The notes under the pieces: model-generated
What the model saw: only the letters and a program-made list of their open reading frames with translations
What the model was told of the DNA's origin: nothing
Databases searched by the model: none
Shown here: in pieces, positions 34,211 to 43,505 of the stretch
Layout of the letters: the number at the start of each line of letters is the position of its first letter
How positions within the stretch are numbered: position 1 is the first letter of the stretch
Made by a program: the position numbers and the translations under genes
NCBI RefSeq assembly: GCF_000153485.2
Contig: NC_018721.1
Location: 1 to 64,000, forward strand
Direction: 5' to 3'
Source of the DNA: Psychroflexus torquis ATCC 700755
GTDB taxonomy: Bacteria > Bacteroidota > Bacteroidia > Flavobacteriales > Flavobacteriaceae
Length of the DNA: 64,000 nt

Positions 34211-34720
34211 ATGAAAGTACTTGGTATTTCAGGCTCGGCTAGTCGGTATAGTAGTAATTACTATCTTCTTAAAGCGATACAAAGTTACGCTGAAGGTGAG
34301 CATACTATGAGCGTTTACGATCTCCTACCAAACTTTGAATTGTTTACCCCTGATAAACTTAAAAACGGAGTCCCTCAAAACATTTTAACATTCAAAACCC
34401 AAGTAATAGATGCTGATGCTATCATTATTTGCACACCAGAATACACCCATAATATCCCAGCTGTTTTAAAAAATATGATAGAATGGTGTACCGCTTCTGG
34501 TGAATTTGCTCATAAGAGAATCTTGCCCATTACCTTTACACCTATTGCTCCTAGAGGTGAATTTGCGATGTCCTCTTTACTGATGTCGTTACAAACTATG
34601 GATGCTAAAGTCGTTTCTCAACTTCCGCTTTATAAAACCGATGTGGATATAGAGCACCAGCAGATTGAACTTTCAGAAGACGTCCGAGACCTCGTTGGAG
34701 CTGCTCTGGAATTGTTTTAA
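34211..34720 (+). CDS. NADPH-dependent FMN reductase family protein
   Basis: A 169-residue flavodoxin-fold protein. KVLGISGSASRYSSNYYLL is the FMN phosphate loop (GS-S....N), IICTPEYTHNIPAVLKNMIEW is the conserved PEYN-like segment, and an SLLMSLQTMDAKVV helix completes the fold. It is likely a cytosolic NAD(P)H:FMN or quinone reductase. It stands alone; the 33850-34210 gap before it shows only a scrap of minus-strand coding-like sequence (about KRGDLATVSSQTGKEFIEGI) and no intact gene. It is followed 62 bp later by the metalloprotease gene. Confidence 0.88.
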   Translation: MKVLGISGSASRYSSNYYLLKAIQSYAEGEHTMSVYDLLPNFELFTPDKLKNGVPQNILTFKTQVIDADAIIICTPEYTHNIPAVLKNMIEWCTASGEFAHKRILPITFTPIAPRGEFAMSSLLMSLQTMDAKVVSQLPLYKTDVDIEHQQIELSEDVRDLVGAALELF

Positions 34721-34782
34721 AGTATTGTTTTAAATTTAACAGTTTTATAAATTAAAGTTAAATATATTGTTTCAAAAATAGC

Positions 34783-36939
34783 ATGAAAATAATTTATTTA
34801 ATAGTTTTTTTAATATGTGCTAATACTTTCTCTCAGAACTTCTCATCCATTGAAGAAGCAATGGAAAATGCTAGTAAAAAAAGTGAAAACTTTAAAGAGT
34901 ATGCTGTTTTTGAGCAGTCTACACAAAAAATAAATTCTTCACTTAGAGACATTGCCCCAGACATCCAGTCTATTTATGTAAATAAATTAGCTCTTACAAC
35001 TATTCAAAAAGAAACCCCTGAGTTTATTCACTTTTATGTTTACCATCAAGGGGATACATTATCTGTTAAAATGCAAAGACATCAAGTTTTAACAGATGAC
35101 TTTAAAGTTCGTAATCAAGACGGCGACATTTTGAAATACAAACCCGGACTATATTACCGTGGAATAGTTAATAATGACTTTAAATCTTTAGCTGTTTTTA
35201 GTTTTTTCGATGAAACTGTGAATGGAATAATTTCAATCCCCTCTAAAGGGAATAGAATTGTCGCTCAGCTTCTTAATAAAGATCAATTTGTCATATACAA
35301 CGATGCGAAAATGACTATGGACCACGATTTTTCTTGTCAAGTATATGAAATTGAACACTTTGGAAATTTAGTCCCTCAGACAGATTTTTCAAATAGTACT
35401 TCTGCCTCTGCAAATTGCGTTAAAGTATTTTATGAACTGACGAATGATATTTATGTAAACAATTCTTCATCTACGAGTTTAACTTTAAACTGGTTAACAT
35501 CGGTGCATAATATTGTTGCAACATTGTATAGTAATTCCGATATTCCAACTGCATTAAGTGAAGTCTTAATTTGGCAAGTTGAAGACCCATATACAGGAGA
35601 CAATATAGATAAATTGATTTTTTTCAGAGAGAATAGAATTGCATTTAATGGGGACATAGCTCATCTCTTAGACTTACCAGCAACTGGAGGTGTTGCTTAT
35701 ATAGATAGTTTGTGTCAAGATTTTAACCATGCCTTTTCAGGACTATTTTTAAATTATCAAGAATTACCCACTTATTCATTTACAGTAATGATTATATCAC
35801 ACGAGATGGGCCATTCTCTGGGATCGCCTCATACTCATGCGTGTTTTTGGAATGGGGACAATACAGCCATTGATGCCTGTGGTCCAAATAATGGATTTTC
35901 AGAAGGATGTGATGATGCCGAGATACCATCAGAAGGGGGGACTATAATGAGCTATTGCTATCTTGATGCAACTGGAACCAACCTTGCCTTGGGATTTCAT
36001 CCGCAGGTTGAAGCATACATGAACAGTAATATCGATACAAAATCATGTCTTGGCACTGACTGTATAAATTCATGCACAAGAACTATTGCAGGAGTGACTG
36101 TAAGCCAATCTAATGAAAACTCTTTTACTGTAAATATCGAAGATGTTATCTCTAATTCTTGGATATATAGAATTTATGAACAAAATACAGTTCCTGGTCC
36201 TATCAATTCTACCAATAGCAATTCAATCCTATTTAACGAAGATGTAAAGCCCAACACGTATTATATAATCCAAGTAGCTAATAATTGCTCTAGCGGTGAT
36301 GTGGGCGGATCATTTCAATCAAATTATCTAACTGATGATGATTGGTGTTCTGGAAGACTATTTACAGATATAGGAGGTTTAAATGGTAATTACCCGAATA
36401 ATCATAATTTCCTAAAAACATTCTATCCTGAAGATTCTGCAGATAAGATTAGTTTGACTGTAAATGATTTTGATCTTGAAGATGGAGCTGATTTTATGAC
36501 GATTTACGATGGAGAATCTATCAACTCACCTATATTTTTGGAGGGTGAGAATCTTACTGGAAATAATTTAACGACAACTTATTTCGAGGCTTCCAATACC
36601 ACTGGTGCTATTACTGTAAGTTTTACATCCAACTTTGCAAATGCTAATAATTCTGGATGGGAGATTTTAGTTTCTTGTGAGACTCTATCAACACTAGAGT
36701 TCTCTGAAGATGATATCGCTATCTATCCAAACCCTTTTAATGATAAATTATTCATCACTTCTAATGTAAATTTCGATAAAGTATTGATATATGACATAAA
36801 TGGTAAGCAAGTTTATAAAAAAAACATTGAGTCTCTATCAGAAAATTATCTGAACTTGAATCAGCTGAATACAGGCATCTACTTTCTTGAGTTGATTAGC
36901 AAAGACTCTTCTTATATAAAAAGAATCATCAAAAGATAA
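34783..36939 (+). CDS. Exported reprolysin-like metalloprotease with T9SS tail
   Basis: A 718-residue protein: signal peptide (IIYLIVFLICANTFSQ), a propeptide-like region to about residue 205, and a metzincin catalytic domain with MIISHEMGHSLGSPHTHACFW (HExxHxxxxxH zinc site, about residues 337-350) and the Met-turn GGTIMSYC. A fibronectin-like segment and a CUB-like domain (CSGRLFTDIGGLNGNYPNN... FMTIYDG) follow, then a type A sorting domain (IAIYPNPFNDKLFIT... GIYFLELISKDSSYIKRIIK). It should be secreted by T9SS and attached to the surface or released. It is a single gene with its own terminator. Confidence 0.92.
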   Translation: MKIIYLIVFLICANTFSQNFSSIEEAMENASKKSENFKEYAVFEQSTQKINSSLRDIAPDIQSIYVNKLALTTIQKETPEFIHFYVYHQGDTLSVKMQRHQVLTDDFKVRNQDGDILKYKPGLYYRGIVNNDFKSLAVFSFFDETVNGIISIPSKGNRIVAQLLNKDQFVIYNDAKMTMDHDFSCQVYEIEHFGNLVPQTDFSNSTSASANCVKVFYELTNDIYVNNSSSTSLTLNWLTSVHNIVATLYSNSDIPTALSEVLIWQVEDPYTGDNIDKLIFFRENRIAFNGDIAHLLDLPATGGVAYIDSLCQDFNHAFSGLFLNYQELPTYSFTVMIISHEMGHSLGSPHTHACFWNGDNTAIDACGPNNGFSEGCDDAEIPSEGGTIMSYCYLDATGTNLALGFHPQVEAYMNSNIDTKSCLGTDCINSCTRTIAGVTVSQSNENSFTVNIEDVISNSWIYRIYEQNTVPGPINSTNSNSILFNEDVKPNTYYIIQVANNCSSGDVGGSFQSNYLTDDDWCSGRLFTDIGGLNGNYPNNHNFLKTFYPEDSADKISLTVNDFDLEDGADFMTIYDGESINSPIFLEGENLTGNNLTTTYFEASNTTGAITVSFTSNFANANNSGWEILVSCETLSTLEFSEDDIAIYPNPFNDKLFITSNVNFDKVLIYDINGKQVYKKNIESLSENYLNLNQLNTGIYFLELISKDSSYIKRIIKR

Positions 36940-36993
36940 CCTGAACTTCTAAAAAAAAAGTTCAAAACGATTTGAATTTTTTAATTAAAATAT

Positions 36994-37052
36994 GATCTCT
37001 GTATTATCTATAAACTGACTTTCAACTTATAAATAATGCAGAGATTTTTTTT
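36994..37052 (+). terminator. Long hairpin terminator of metalloprotease gene
   Basis: ATCTCTGTATTATCTATAAA pairs with TTATAAATAATGCAGAGAT about 18 bases later and is followed by eight T residues. A weaker TTCAAA/TTTGAA hairpin with T-tract lies just before it (36960-36982). Confidence 0.7.
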
Positions 37053-37133
37053 ATGTTAATTCTACTTCGTTGTATTTTAGACTCACTATAATCCAGAGGT
37101 TTATAAAATAATTAAGCATACATGTTCTTCTAA

Positions 37134-37321
37134 TACCAAATTATATTTATAATGCCGTATGAATAAATTGAATTATTTTTTGATTGATTGATTGAAATCA
37201 AAAATAACTAGCATAGCCTTAGCTCCGGTAATTATTTTTGATGAAAAGCAGGCGAAAAAAGCCTGTGCCGATTTCATATCGGTAAAACGATTTATTGCGT
37301 CATTATAGGTCTAATTTGGTA
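37134..37321 (+). mobile_element. Intact MITE copy
   Basis: A 188-bp element with 21-bp imperfect inverted ends (TACCAAATTATATTTATAATG; reversed right end TACCAAATTAGACCTATAATG) and TAA on both sides. It is non-coding, with an internal CAGGC/GCCTG hairpin. It is the reference copy for the interrupted one at 9765-11219 and fills most of the 36940-37454 gap. Confidence 0.9.
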
Positions 37322-37454
37322 TAACCAATTACAGGAGTATGTTGTGGGTTTCAAAAGTAAAAAACATAAAATCTCAATGTTTTAAGACAGTTTGTGTCTT
37401 ATTTCAAAAAGACTAATCAATTTTATAAGACTCAATTTGAATTTAAATTAAACC

Positions 37455-38246
37455 CTATTTTAAAATCTTTAAAAGCCGATCCCATGCCTTTTCTCTAGCT
37501 TGGCTATTTTCCAAAGAGGCGTCTGGTTGTGCACCACTTCTCATAAACCCATGTCGGCCACCTAGGTAGATGTCATAGTCATAAAAATTTCCAAGTTGAT
37601 TCATACCTTCTTCTGTTTTTGGTATAGTTGCATTTACTCTAGCATCGTTACCTCCATAAAATGCGTATACTGGAACTTGAATCTTTGCTAGATCTGCTTT
37701 ATCTTTTGGAGCAGTACCGTAAAAGACAATAGCCTCTTCCAAATCTGGATTGTGAGTAGCATAGCTAAAACTTTGTGAGCCCCCCCAACAAAATCCAACG
37801 ACAGAAATTTCTCCATTTCCTGCAGGAATAGATCTAGCATAGTCGAAGACAGCATCCAAATCTGAAGTTACTTGCTTTGAGTTCAATTCATATAAGGCAT
37901 TACGAGCAGCATCAGAATTTTCAAAATCGCTAGTTTTGGACATATTTTCTGAAGTGCTGGATAATAAATCTGGAGCTATGGCTATAAATCCTTTAGCAGC
38001 CATCTCATCTGCAAAACGTCTTGCCCAGTCGTTTAGCCCTCTATTTTCATGAATGACTAAAATCACTTTTGCTTTTTGGGATACTTCTGGATAAACGACA
38101 AAATTGTAGAAGGTGCGCCCATCATTCTCCAATTCTAACCATTCGTGATGCCTCTATGACTTTTCTAAGACTTCTAAATCCGATTACGCAGATATTGTAA
38201 GGCTAATAAACAGCAAGCCAATTGTCAAAATTTTTGAAAGCATCAT
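37455..38246 (-). pseudogene. Exported dienelactone hydrolase with two stops
   Basis: From ATG 38246 one frame reads a signal peptide (MMLSKILTIGLLFISLTISA), stop TAA, SDLEVLEKS, stop TAG, RHHEWLELENDGRTFYNFVV, then an intact dienelactone hydrolase domain. That domain has VIHENRGLNDW (Glu), VVGFCWGGSQSF (Cys nucleophile), NDARVNA (Asp) and LGGRHGFM (His). Both stops differ from Gln codons by one C to T change. Only a cytoplasmic form from TTG 38132 (225 residues) could be made without readthrough. The core triad is complete. The most likely state is a recent nonsense pseudogene. Confidence 0.75.
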
Positions 38247-38299
38247 TTCTATGATTTAAGCTCAATTTTTAAGTTTAACAATTTAATAAATTTAGATCA

Positions 38300-39010
38300 C
38301 TACTGCCGAAGGACCCATAAAGCTCCTAAAGCAATAACAATAGCGAGTCCGTAACTCAACAAGGTCCCAATAAGCACATATTCTGTTAGCTTTCTGTCCT
38401 TAGATCTAGATAGATCGCTAAAGCGAAATATAGATTTAGCTGCAATCAAAAACCCTATACCAGCCCAATACTCCATAACTACAAATCCAAAAATGAATAA
38501 ACGTTCTAATATCCCTATATATAAGCCTGCCTTCTCCAGAGCTTCACCATCGAAGGTTTTGAGATCCCATTTGGATAAAGCTACTTTCAAAATAACAGCA
38601 GAAACGGAAGTAAGCATTATAAAAGCTAAAATCCATATCATCCATTGCTCTGAAGGATTTAAAAAGCTAATCCAATTGATGTCAAAATAAATCCCTAGTG
38701 CCCCTACAAGAATAAGAAGGTGCAACAATTGATCTCCAAAAAAAAGATAGGAAGCCGGTAAGCGATGCTTTAGTTTTATTTTAATGACATCTATGATTAA
38801 ATGACTAAATCCAATAGCTACGATGACTGGAATTAATTTGATCTTAAAAGCTGTAAAAACAAACATCAAAAGGAAGTGAATACCTATATGCAGCCATAAG
38901 TAGATAGACTTCAATCCTTTTTCTTCTTTATCTTTTACCCACTTGTTAGCTTGCAAGACAAAATCTCCCAAAAAGTGTGCTAGTAAGAATTGAAGTAAAA
39001 TCGTTGTCAT
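38300..39010 (-). CDS. DUF3307 membrane protein
   Basis: A 236-residue integral membrane protein with about seven hydrophobic segments. The opening LLQFLLAHFLGDFVLQANKWVKDK, with paired His and Asp residues, and GFSHLIIDVIKIKLKHR are the DUF3307 signature. Its function is unknown. The start overlaps the stop of the SatD-like gene by four bases, so both form one operon under the operator at 39643-39717. This pairing of DUF3307 with a SatD-like regulator recurs in other bacteria. Confidence 0.88.
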   Translation of the reverse strand: MTTILLQFLLAHFLGDFVLQANKWVKDKEEKGLKSIYLWLHIGIHFLLMFVFTAFKIKLIPVIVAIGFSHLIIDVIKIKLKHRLPASYLFFGDQLLHLLILVGALGIYFDINWISFLNPSEQWMIWILAFIMLTSVSAVILKVALSKWDLKTFDGEALEKAGLYIGILERLFIFGFVVMEYWAGIGFLIAAKSIFRFSDLSRSKDRKLTEYVLIGTLLSYGLAIVIALGALWVLRQ

Positions 39011-39606
39011 TGTTTTAACATAATTGATTTATAATACTTCAATAAACTTTGAATTTCCTTATATCCAGCCTTCTGAAGTGTAAAACTTAATGTACTTGGC
39101 GACTTTTTGAGCAGTTCTGCAATTTGCTTTTGAGTATAGCCTGGATGTTCTAAAATAACTTTAAGAGTAACCGAATCTACACTTGACCAGGCATTGAAGG
39201 TAAGTAAACCCAAATCCAGCATTAAATTCAAAATTATATCTTGTTGTTCATCCCCAGTATTTACAGCTAAATGATCTGATTTTAAATTTTCAAAACACTC
39301 ACCCGACCTGTAAAATGCGTCCCCTTGCTCCTCTGTTATTTTGCCAATAGGCCCTTTTGAATTTCCTATGCCTATAGCCAATCTTACATCTAAAGCACTA
39401 AATTGTTTAATGCAGGCTTTAATGTATAAACAAGCTTCTAAACTAGATTCTATGTTGGTCTTTAATTGAAAGCTATCTCCTCTATAAACTTCCCAATCTT
39501 CAGAAGAATTTCCATACCGATTCAAGGCATTCTTTAAAGACTCAAGCCAATCTAAAGATTTTCCTTCTCTAGAATTAATAATGTCTCCAGTGATTACAGC
39601 TATCAT
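39007..39606 (-). CDS. SatD-like regulator
   Basis: A 199-residue protein. Residues 1-130 match the SatD fold (MIAVITGDIINSREGKS, VYRGDSFQLKT, VRLAIGIGNSKG, GDAFYRSGECFENLK), like a nucleotide cyclase-type core without its catalytic set. The C-terminal part (TLKVILEHPGYTQKQIAELL KKSPSTLSFTLQKAGYKEI) is a helix-turn-helix. It probably controls its own operon with DUF3307: three palindromic sites end 37 bp before its start. The signal is unknown. Confidence 0.82.
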   Translation of the reverse strand: MIAVITGDIINSREGKSLDWLESLKNALNRYGNSSEDWEVYRGDSFQLKTNIESSLEACLYIKACIKQFSALDVRLAIGIGNSKGPIGKITEEQGDAFYRSGECFENLKSDHLAVNTGDEQQDIILNLMLDLGLLTFNAWSSVDSVTLKVILEHPGYTQKQIAELLKKSPSTLSFTLQKAGYKEIQSLLKYYKSIMLKQ

Positions 39607-39642
39607 AAAAATTATTTTGAACAGTATAAAAATACAAAAATA

Positions 39643-39717
39643 TTCGATATATACATCGGATTACTAGTTATTCGTTATATGTATCGAATTATTAATTATT
39701 CGATACATATAACGAAT
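39643..39717. promoter_or_regulatory. Three-site operator of the SatD-DUF3307 operon
   Basis: Three 18-bp sites of form TTCG-N10-CGAA begin at 39643 (TTCGATATATACATCGGA, one arm imperfect), 39671 (TTCGTTATATGTATCGAA) and 39699 (TTCGATACATATAACGAA), spaced by exactly 28 bp. Sites 2 and 3 together form a perfect inverted repeat with 20-bp arms. They lie directly upstream of the HTH-containing SatD-like gene, the natural candidate for binding. Confidence 0.75.
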
Positions 39718-39857
39718 TTAATTCAATTCCAGGATTTATTTTTAAGTTTAAGTTATAGCTTGGTCAATTAAATGAAGAAGAAAGCATTGATTTAATATTG
39801 AACATAAACCAATAGACTTATCTACTCCAATTTTACAAATAGAAATTCTATATTTAA

Positions 39858-40751
39858 TTGCATTTAAAACTTGATCTAATGACCAAAAAAGCAAACGAAT
39901 TTCAAGTCACTTCAAAGATAAATTTAAGAAAAACCCCCACTTCTTTAACTCCAAAAAAGGGAGATAAAAAAATGAAAAAAGAGTTGGAAAAAGTAAGGAG
40001 AGAATTAGGTGATTTGCAGAATATACTTTACGCTCACGGAAAATATTCTGTACTTGTTTGTATACAAGGCATGGATACTTCAGGAAAAGATAGCTTAATT
40101 CGTGAGGTGTTTAAAGACTTCAACATTAGAGGGATTATTGCTCACAGTTTCAAAAAACCAACATTACAAGAACTTAAGCATGATTTCCTTTGGAGACATT
40201 ATAAAGCTTTGCCTGCTCGTGGAAAGTATGCCGTCTTCAATCGGTCACATTACGAAAATATTATTATCTCAAGAGTTCACCCAGAAATTATTCTCAATGA
40301 AAACAATCCATACATCAACTCTATTGAAGACATAACTGAAGAGTTTTGGACCAAAAGAATTCAGCAAATTAAAAATTTTGAAAATACTATCAGTAGCAAT
40401 GGGTGTATCATCTTCAAATTTTATTTACACATTTCTAAAGAGGAACAAAAACATAGGCTTTTGAGGAGATTAAATAAGCCAGATAAAAACTGGAAATTCG
40501 CCCCAGAAGATATAGAAGAGCGCAAATTGTGGGAGGATTATAGTCTAAACTATGAGAAAGCCATTAATGAAACCTCCACAAAAAGTGCTCCATGGTATGT
40601 CATCCCTTCAGATCATAAAGATCAAGCCCGGCTATTGGTTGCTAAAATTTTAAAAGAAAAAATGTCGTCTTACAAGGATATTCAAAATCCAAGCTTGCCT
40701 CCTCATTTGGAAATGAAGCTAGATGAATACAAAAAAATATTAAAAGAGTAA
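39858..40751 (+). CDS. Polyphosphate kinase 2 family protein
   Basis: A 297-residue protein; the start at ATG 39879 (MTKKANEFQVTS) is also possible. Walker A GMDTSGKDSLIREVF (about residues 71-85), the lid Arg pair region FKKPTLQELKHDFLWRHYKALP, Walker B YAVFNRSHYENIIISRVHPE and FKFYLHISKEEQKHRLLRRL mark PPK2. These enzymes move phosphate between polyphosphate and nucleotides. The single-domain size fits class I or III, which cannot be told apart here. It is monocistronic, on the opposite strand from satD, with 140 bp of open sequence upstream. Confidence 0.92.
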   Translation: MHLKLDLMTKKANEFQVTSKINLRKTPTSLTPKKGDKKMKKELEKVRRELGDLQNILYAHGKYSVLVCIQGMDTSGKDSLIREVFKDFNIRGIIAHSFKKPTLQELKHDFLWRHYKALPARGKYAVFNRSHYENIIISRVHPEIILNENNPYINSIEDITEEFWTKRIQQIKNFENTISSNGCIIFKFYLHISKEEQKHRLLRRLNKPDKNWKFAPEDIEERKLWEDYSLNYEKAINETSTKSAPWYVIPSDHKDQARLLVAKILKEKMSSYKDIQNPSLPPHLEMKLDEYKKILKE

Positions 40752-40835
40752 TATATCTTAACGTGTATTATCCTGGAGACATCCACTTGAAACTAAATAT
40801 AAAGTAAGCTTACCTTATTTTACAGTAGCTTATAT

Positions 40836-41744
40836 TTGCGCTTGATACTAGCTTCAATGAAAACTAAAATTCTCATATTATTTATTTTTGCATTTCAAAT
40901 TAGCCATTCTCAATCCATATTTGGAGAGGATAAAGTCATTACAAAAAGCATGTCAGAGCGCTGGGAATTAGATGATGAAGATAAAAATGGGACCTTTAAA
41001 TTAACTTATTACAATCCTGTGTATGTTTTACCCACACGATGGTCCAACAACCCGAACGAACTACCACAAAGTGAAAACCCAGAGAATAGCTTTGAAGACC
41101 CTGAAAATTATAATCAGATAGAAGCCAAATTTCAATTGAGTTTAAAAACTAAGCTCATTCAATCCTTTTTATTCGGTCATGGTGATATATGGTTAGGTTA
41201 CACTCAGTTAGCAAATTGGCAAGTTTACAACGACCCCATCTCAAGACCTTTTAGAGAATTAAATTATGAGCCTGAACTTATTGTCAACTTTCCGCTCAAC
41301 ATCACTCTATTTGGGCTGGATTTGAGAATGGCTGGTTTTGCCTTTAATCATCAATCCAATGGTAGAGATTTACCAAGATCTAGAAGCTGGAATAGATTAG
41401 TATTCCATGCCGCTTTCGAAAGAGATAACTTTCAAATGTACCTAAGACCATGGATAAGAATAGAAAGTTCCGACAAGGACGACAACCCTTCTATAGAAAA
41501 TTATATAGGTCGTCTGGAAGCCACTTTTATATATAATATAAATAAGCATAGCTTATTAGTTATTGGAAAAAATGCAATGGATTTTGATGAAAACCGAGGG
41601 AGTTTGGAGGTTAACTATTTATATTCTGTAAAATCTAATCTTAGACTTCACTTACAAGTATTTACTGGCTATGGAGAAACCTTGATCGATTATAATCACA
41701 AGCAAACGACCATTGGTCTTGGAGTTTCCTTTATAGACTGGTAA
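40836..41744 (+). CDS. pldA: Outer membrane phospholipase A
   Basis: The better start is ATG 40857 (MKTKILILFIFAFQISHSQS, a signal peptide). The rest forms a 12-strand barrel with the PldA signatures: FNHQSNGRDLPRSRSWNR holds the catalytic His and Ser (H-x-S-N-G), and GYGETLIDYNHKQTTIGLG is the calcium and Asn region near the C-terminus. Length is normal. It hydrolyses phospholipids that reach the outer leaflet. It stands alone between PPK2 and the helicase operon. Confidence 0.9.
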   Translation: MRLILASMKTKILILFIFAFQISHSQSIFGEDKVITKSMSERWELDDEDKNGTFKLTYYNPVYVLPTRWSNNPNELPQSENPENSFEDPENYNQIEAKFQLSLKTKLIQSFLFGHGDIWLGYTQLANWQVYNDPISRPFRELNYEPELIVNFPLNITLFGLDLRMAGFAFNHQSNGRDLPRSRSWNRLVFHAAFERDNFQMYLRPWIRIESSDKDDNPSIENYIGRLEATFIYNINKHSLLVIGKNAMDFDENRGSLEVNYLYSVKSNLRLHLQVFTGYGETLIDYNHKQTTIGLGVSFIDW

Positions 41745-41921
41745 GACACCGCAAGTCAATTTTTATTATACCCGTCTGTAAATCTTTAGCGGGTGGATTT
41801 AAGAAAATAAAAAGGATTAAAATAACATCGTAAACAAGATTAAAATTACTCTTATTTTGTGGTTTGTTTTATAAAAACTAAGCAGATTTTATGAATAATT
41901 CTTTTGCGCAGGATTAAAATG

Positions 41922-41929
41922 TACCTTTG
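41922..41929 (+). promoter_or_regulatory. -7 box of helicase promoter
   Basis: TACCTTTG fits the Bacteroidota sigma-A -7 consensus TAnnTTTG, 58 bp before the helicase start. The -33 part is weak (TTTTG at 41902, spacing short). Confidence 0.45.
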
Positions 41930-41987
41930 CAAATAATTATATAAATGACCTATAATCCTATAGATTGTCATTTCAAAAAAACACTTT

Positions 41988-43259
41988 ATGTTATTTAAGT
42001 CATTAGGACTCTCTGAAGCTCTTGTAAAAGCTGTAAGCTCACAAGGCTATGATACCCCAACACCTATCCAAGAAAAATCGATCCCTGCAGTATTGGAAGG
42101 GAAAGATGTTTTGGCATCTGCCCAAACAGGGACGGGTAAAACCGCAGGTTTTACTTTACCCCTACTCCAATTGCTATCTCAAACACCACCCTTAAGAAAT
42201 AGACCTGTTCGTGCATTAATTTTGACACCAACCCGAGAGTTGGCTGCCCAAGTTCATCAAAGCGTAAAAGACTATGGGAAATTTGTTGATTTAAGATCTA
42301 CCGTTATTTTTGGTGGTGTCAATCAAAAGTCTCAAGTGTCTACCCTTCGAAATGGAGTAGATGTTTTAGTTGCAACTCCAGGTCGACTTATAGATTTGAA
42401 CAATCAGGGTTTATTATCTCTCGCAAAAGTTGAAATCCTAGTTTTGGATGAAGCAGACCGTATGCTTGATATGGGCTTTTTAAGAGATATCAAAAAAATA
42501 ATGAAACTTATTCCAAAACAAAGGCAAACTCTACTGTTCTCTGCTACGTTTTCTAGAGAAATAAGATCGCTAGCGAGTGAGTTTTTGAAAAACCCTGTGT
42601 CTGTAGAATCCACTCCTGAAAATACGACTGTGGAAGCTATTGAGCAGCAAGTCTATCGCGTTGCTAAAGAAAAAAAGACAGACTTGTTGATAAAATTAAT
42701 TTCTGAAGGGAATTGGGAGCAAGTTCTTGTGTTTTCAAGAACTAAACACGGCGCTAATAAGTTAGCTAAGAAATTGGAAGCTGCTAAAATAGGAGCTGCT
42801 GCTATTCATGGTAATAAAAGCCAAGGTGCTAGAACCAAAGCTTTAGCGGGTTTTAAAAGTGGTAGTGTAAAAGTATTAGTAGCCACAGATATCGCTTCTC
42901 GTGGATTAGATATTCCATTATTACCCTATGTAGTCAATTTTGAATTACCTAATGTATCTGAAGATTACGTGCATAGAATTGGAAGAACAGGAAGAGCAGG
43001 TGCCAGTGGACTTGCCGTTTCTCTAGTAAGTGCAGACGAAACCGTTTTTCTAAAAGATATTGAAAAGTTAATTGGTGATAAAATCCCTATGGATATTATT
43101 GAAGGTTTTGAGCCAGACCCTAACGCTTCCACCAAACCTTTTAATCCTCAGCAGCGAGGAAGAAAACCACAATCCAATTCTCGTTCTGGACAATCTAATA
43201 GACCTCAAAGAGAAAAATCTGGTAGCTCTAGACAAAGTTCGAACAAGCCAAGGCGATAA
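41988..43259 (+). CDS. DEAD-box ATP-dependent RNA helicase
   Basis: A 423-residue helicase of RhlE type with all motifs in order: Q-motif ([13 protein letters not shown]), motif I AQTGTGKT (residues 45-52), [17 protein letters not shown] near residue 155, SAT, then domain 2 with [27 protein letters not shown] and [10 protein letters not shown]. The tail is basic and low in complexity ([20 protein letters not shown]), as in RNA-binding extensions. It likely unwinds structured RNA, often in the cold. It leads a run with the VF530 and DinB-type genes (18-bp gap). Confidence 0.95.
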   Translation: MLFKSLGLSEALVKAVSSQGYDTPTPIQEKSIPAVLEGKDVLASAQTGTGKTAGFTLPLLQLLSQTPPLRNRPVRALILTPTRELAAQVHQSVKDYGKFVDLRSTVIFGGVNQKSQVSTLRNGVDVLVATPGRLIDLNNQGLLSLAKVEILVLDEADRMLDMGFLRDIKKIMKLIPKQRQTLLFSATFSREIRSLASEFLKNPVSVESTPENTTVEAIEQQVYRVAKEKKTDLLIKLISEGNWEQVLVFSRTKHGANKLAKKLEAAKIGAAAIHGNKSQGARTKALAGFKSGSVKVLVATDIASRGLDIPLLPYVVNFELPNVSEDYVHRIGRTGRAGASGLAVSLVSADETVFLKDIEKLIGDKIPMDIIEGFEPDPNASTKPFNPQQRGRKPQSNSRSGQSNRPQREKSGSSRQSSNKPRR

Positions 43260-43277
43260 ACTTCAAAAAAGGGAAAC

Positions 43278-43505
43278 ATGAGCGTTCAAAAGAATAACCC
43301 TTTGCACGGCATTACTTTAGAGCAAATCTTAACCGATTTGGAAGCTTTTTATGGGTGGGAATACCTTGGAGTGACTATCAACATACGGTGTTTTAAAGAA
43401 AACCCTTCTGTAAAATCTAGCCTTAAGTTTCTTCGTAAAACCCCTTGGGCAAGAACTAAAGTAGAGCAGTTATATCTGAAGTTTCAAAGAGAAATTAATG
43501 GATAA
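43278..43505 (+). CDS. VF530 family DNA-binding protein
   Basis: A 75-residue protein that matches the VF530 (DUF2132) family over its full length: [40 protein letters not shown] and [19 protein letters not shown]. Members are small helical proteins proposed to bind DNA. The gene overlaps the DinB-type gene start by eight bases, so translation is likely coupled, and it follows the helicase gene closely. Confidence 0.9.
   Translation: MSVQKNNPLHGITLEQILTDLEAFYGWEYLGVTINIRCFKENPSVKSSLKFLRKTPWARTKVEQLYLKFQREING

Noticed and set aside
39643..39717. Three evenly spaced repeats as a mini-CRISPR
   Set aside because: The units are palindromic 18-mers with only 10-bp spacers, and no cas genes are near; an operator explains them.
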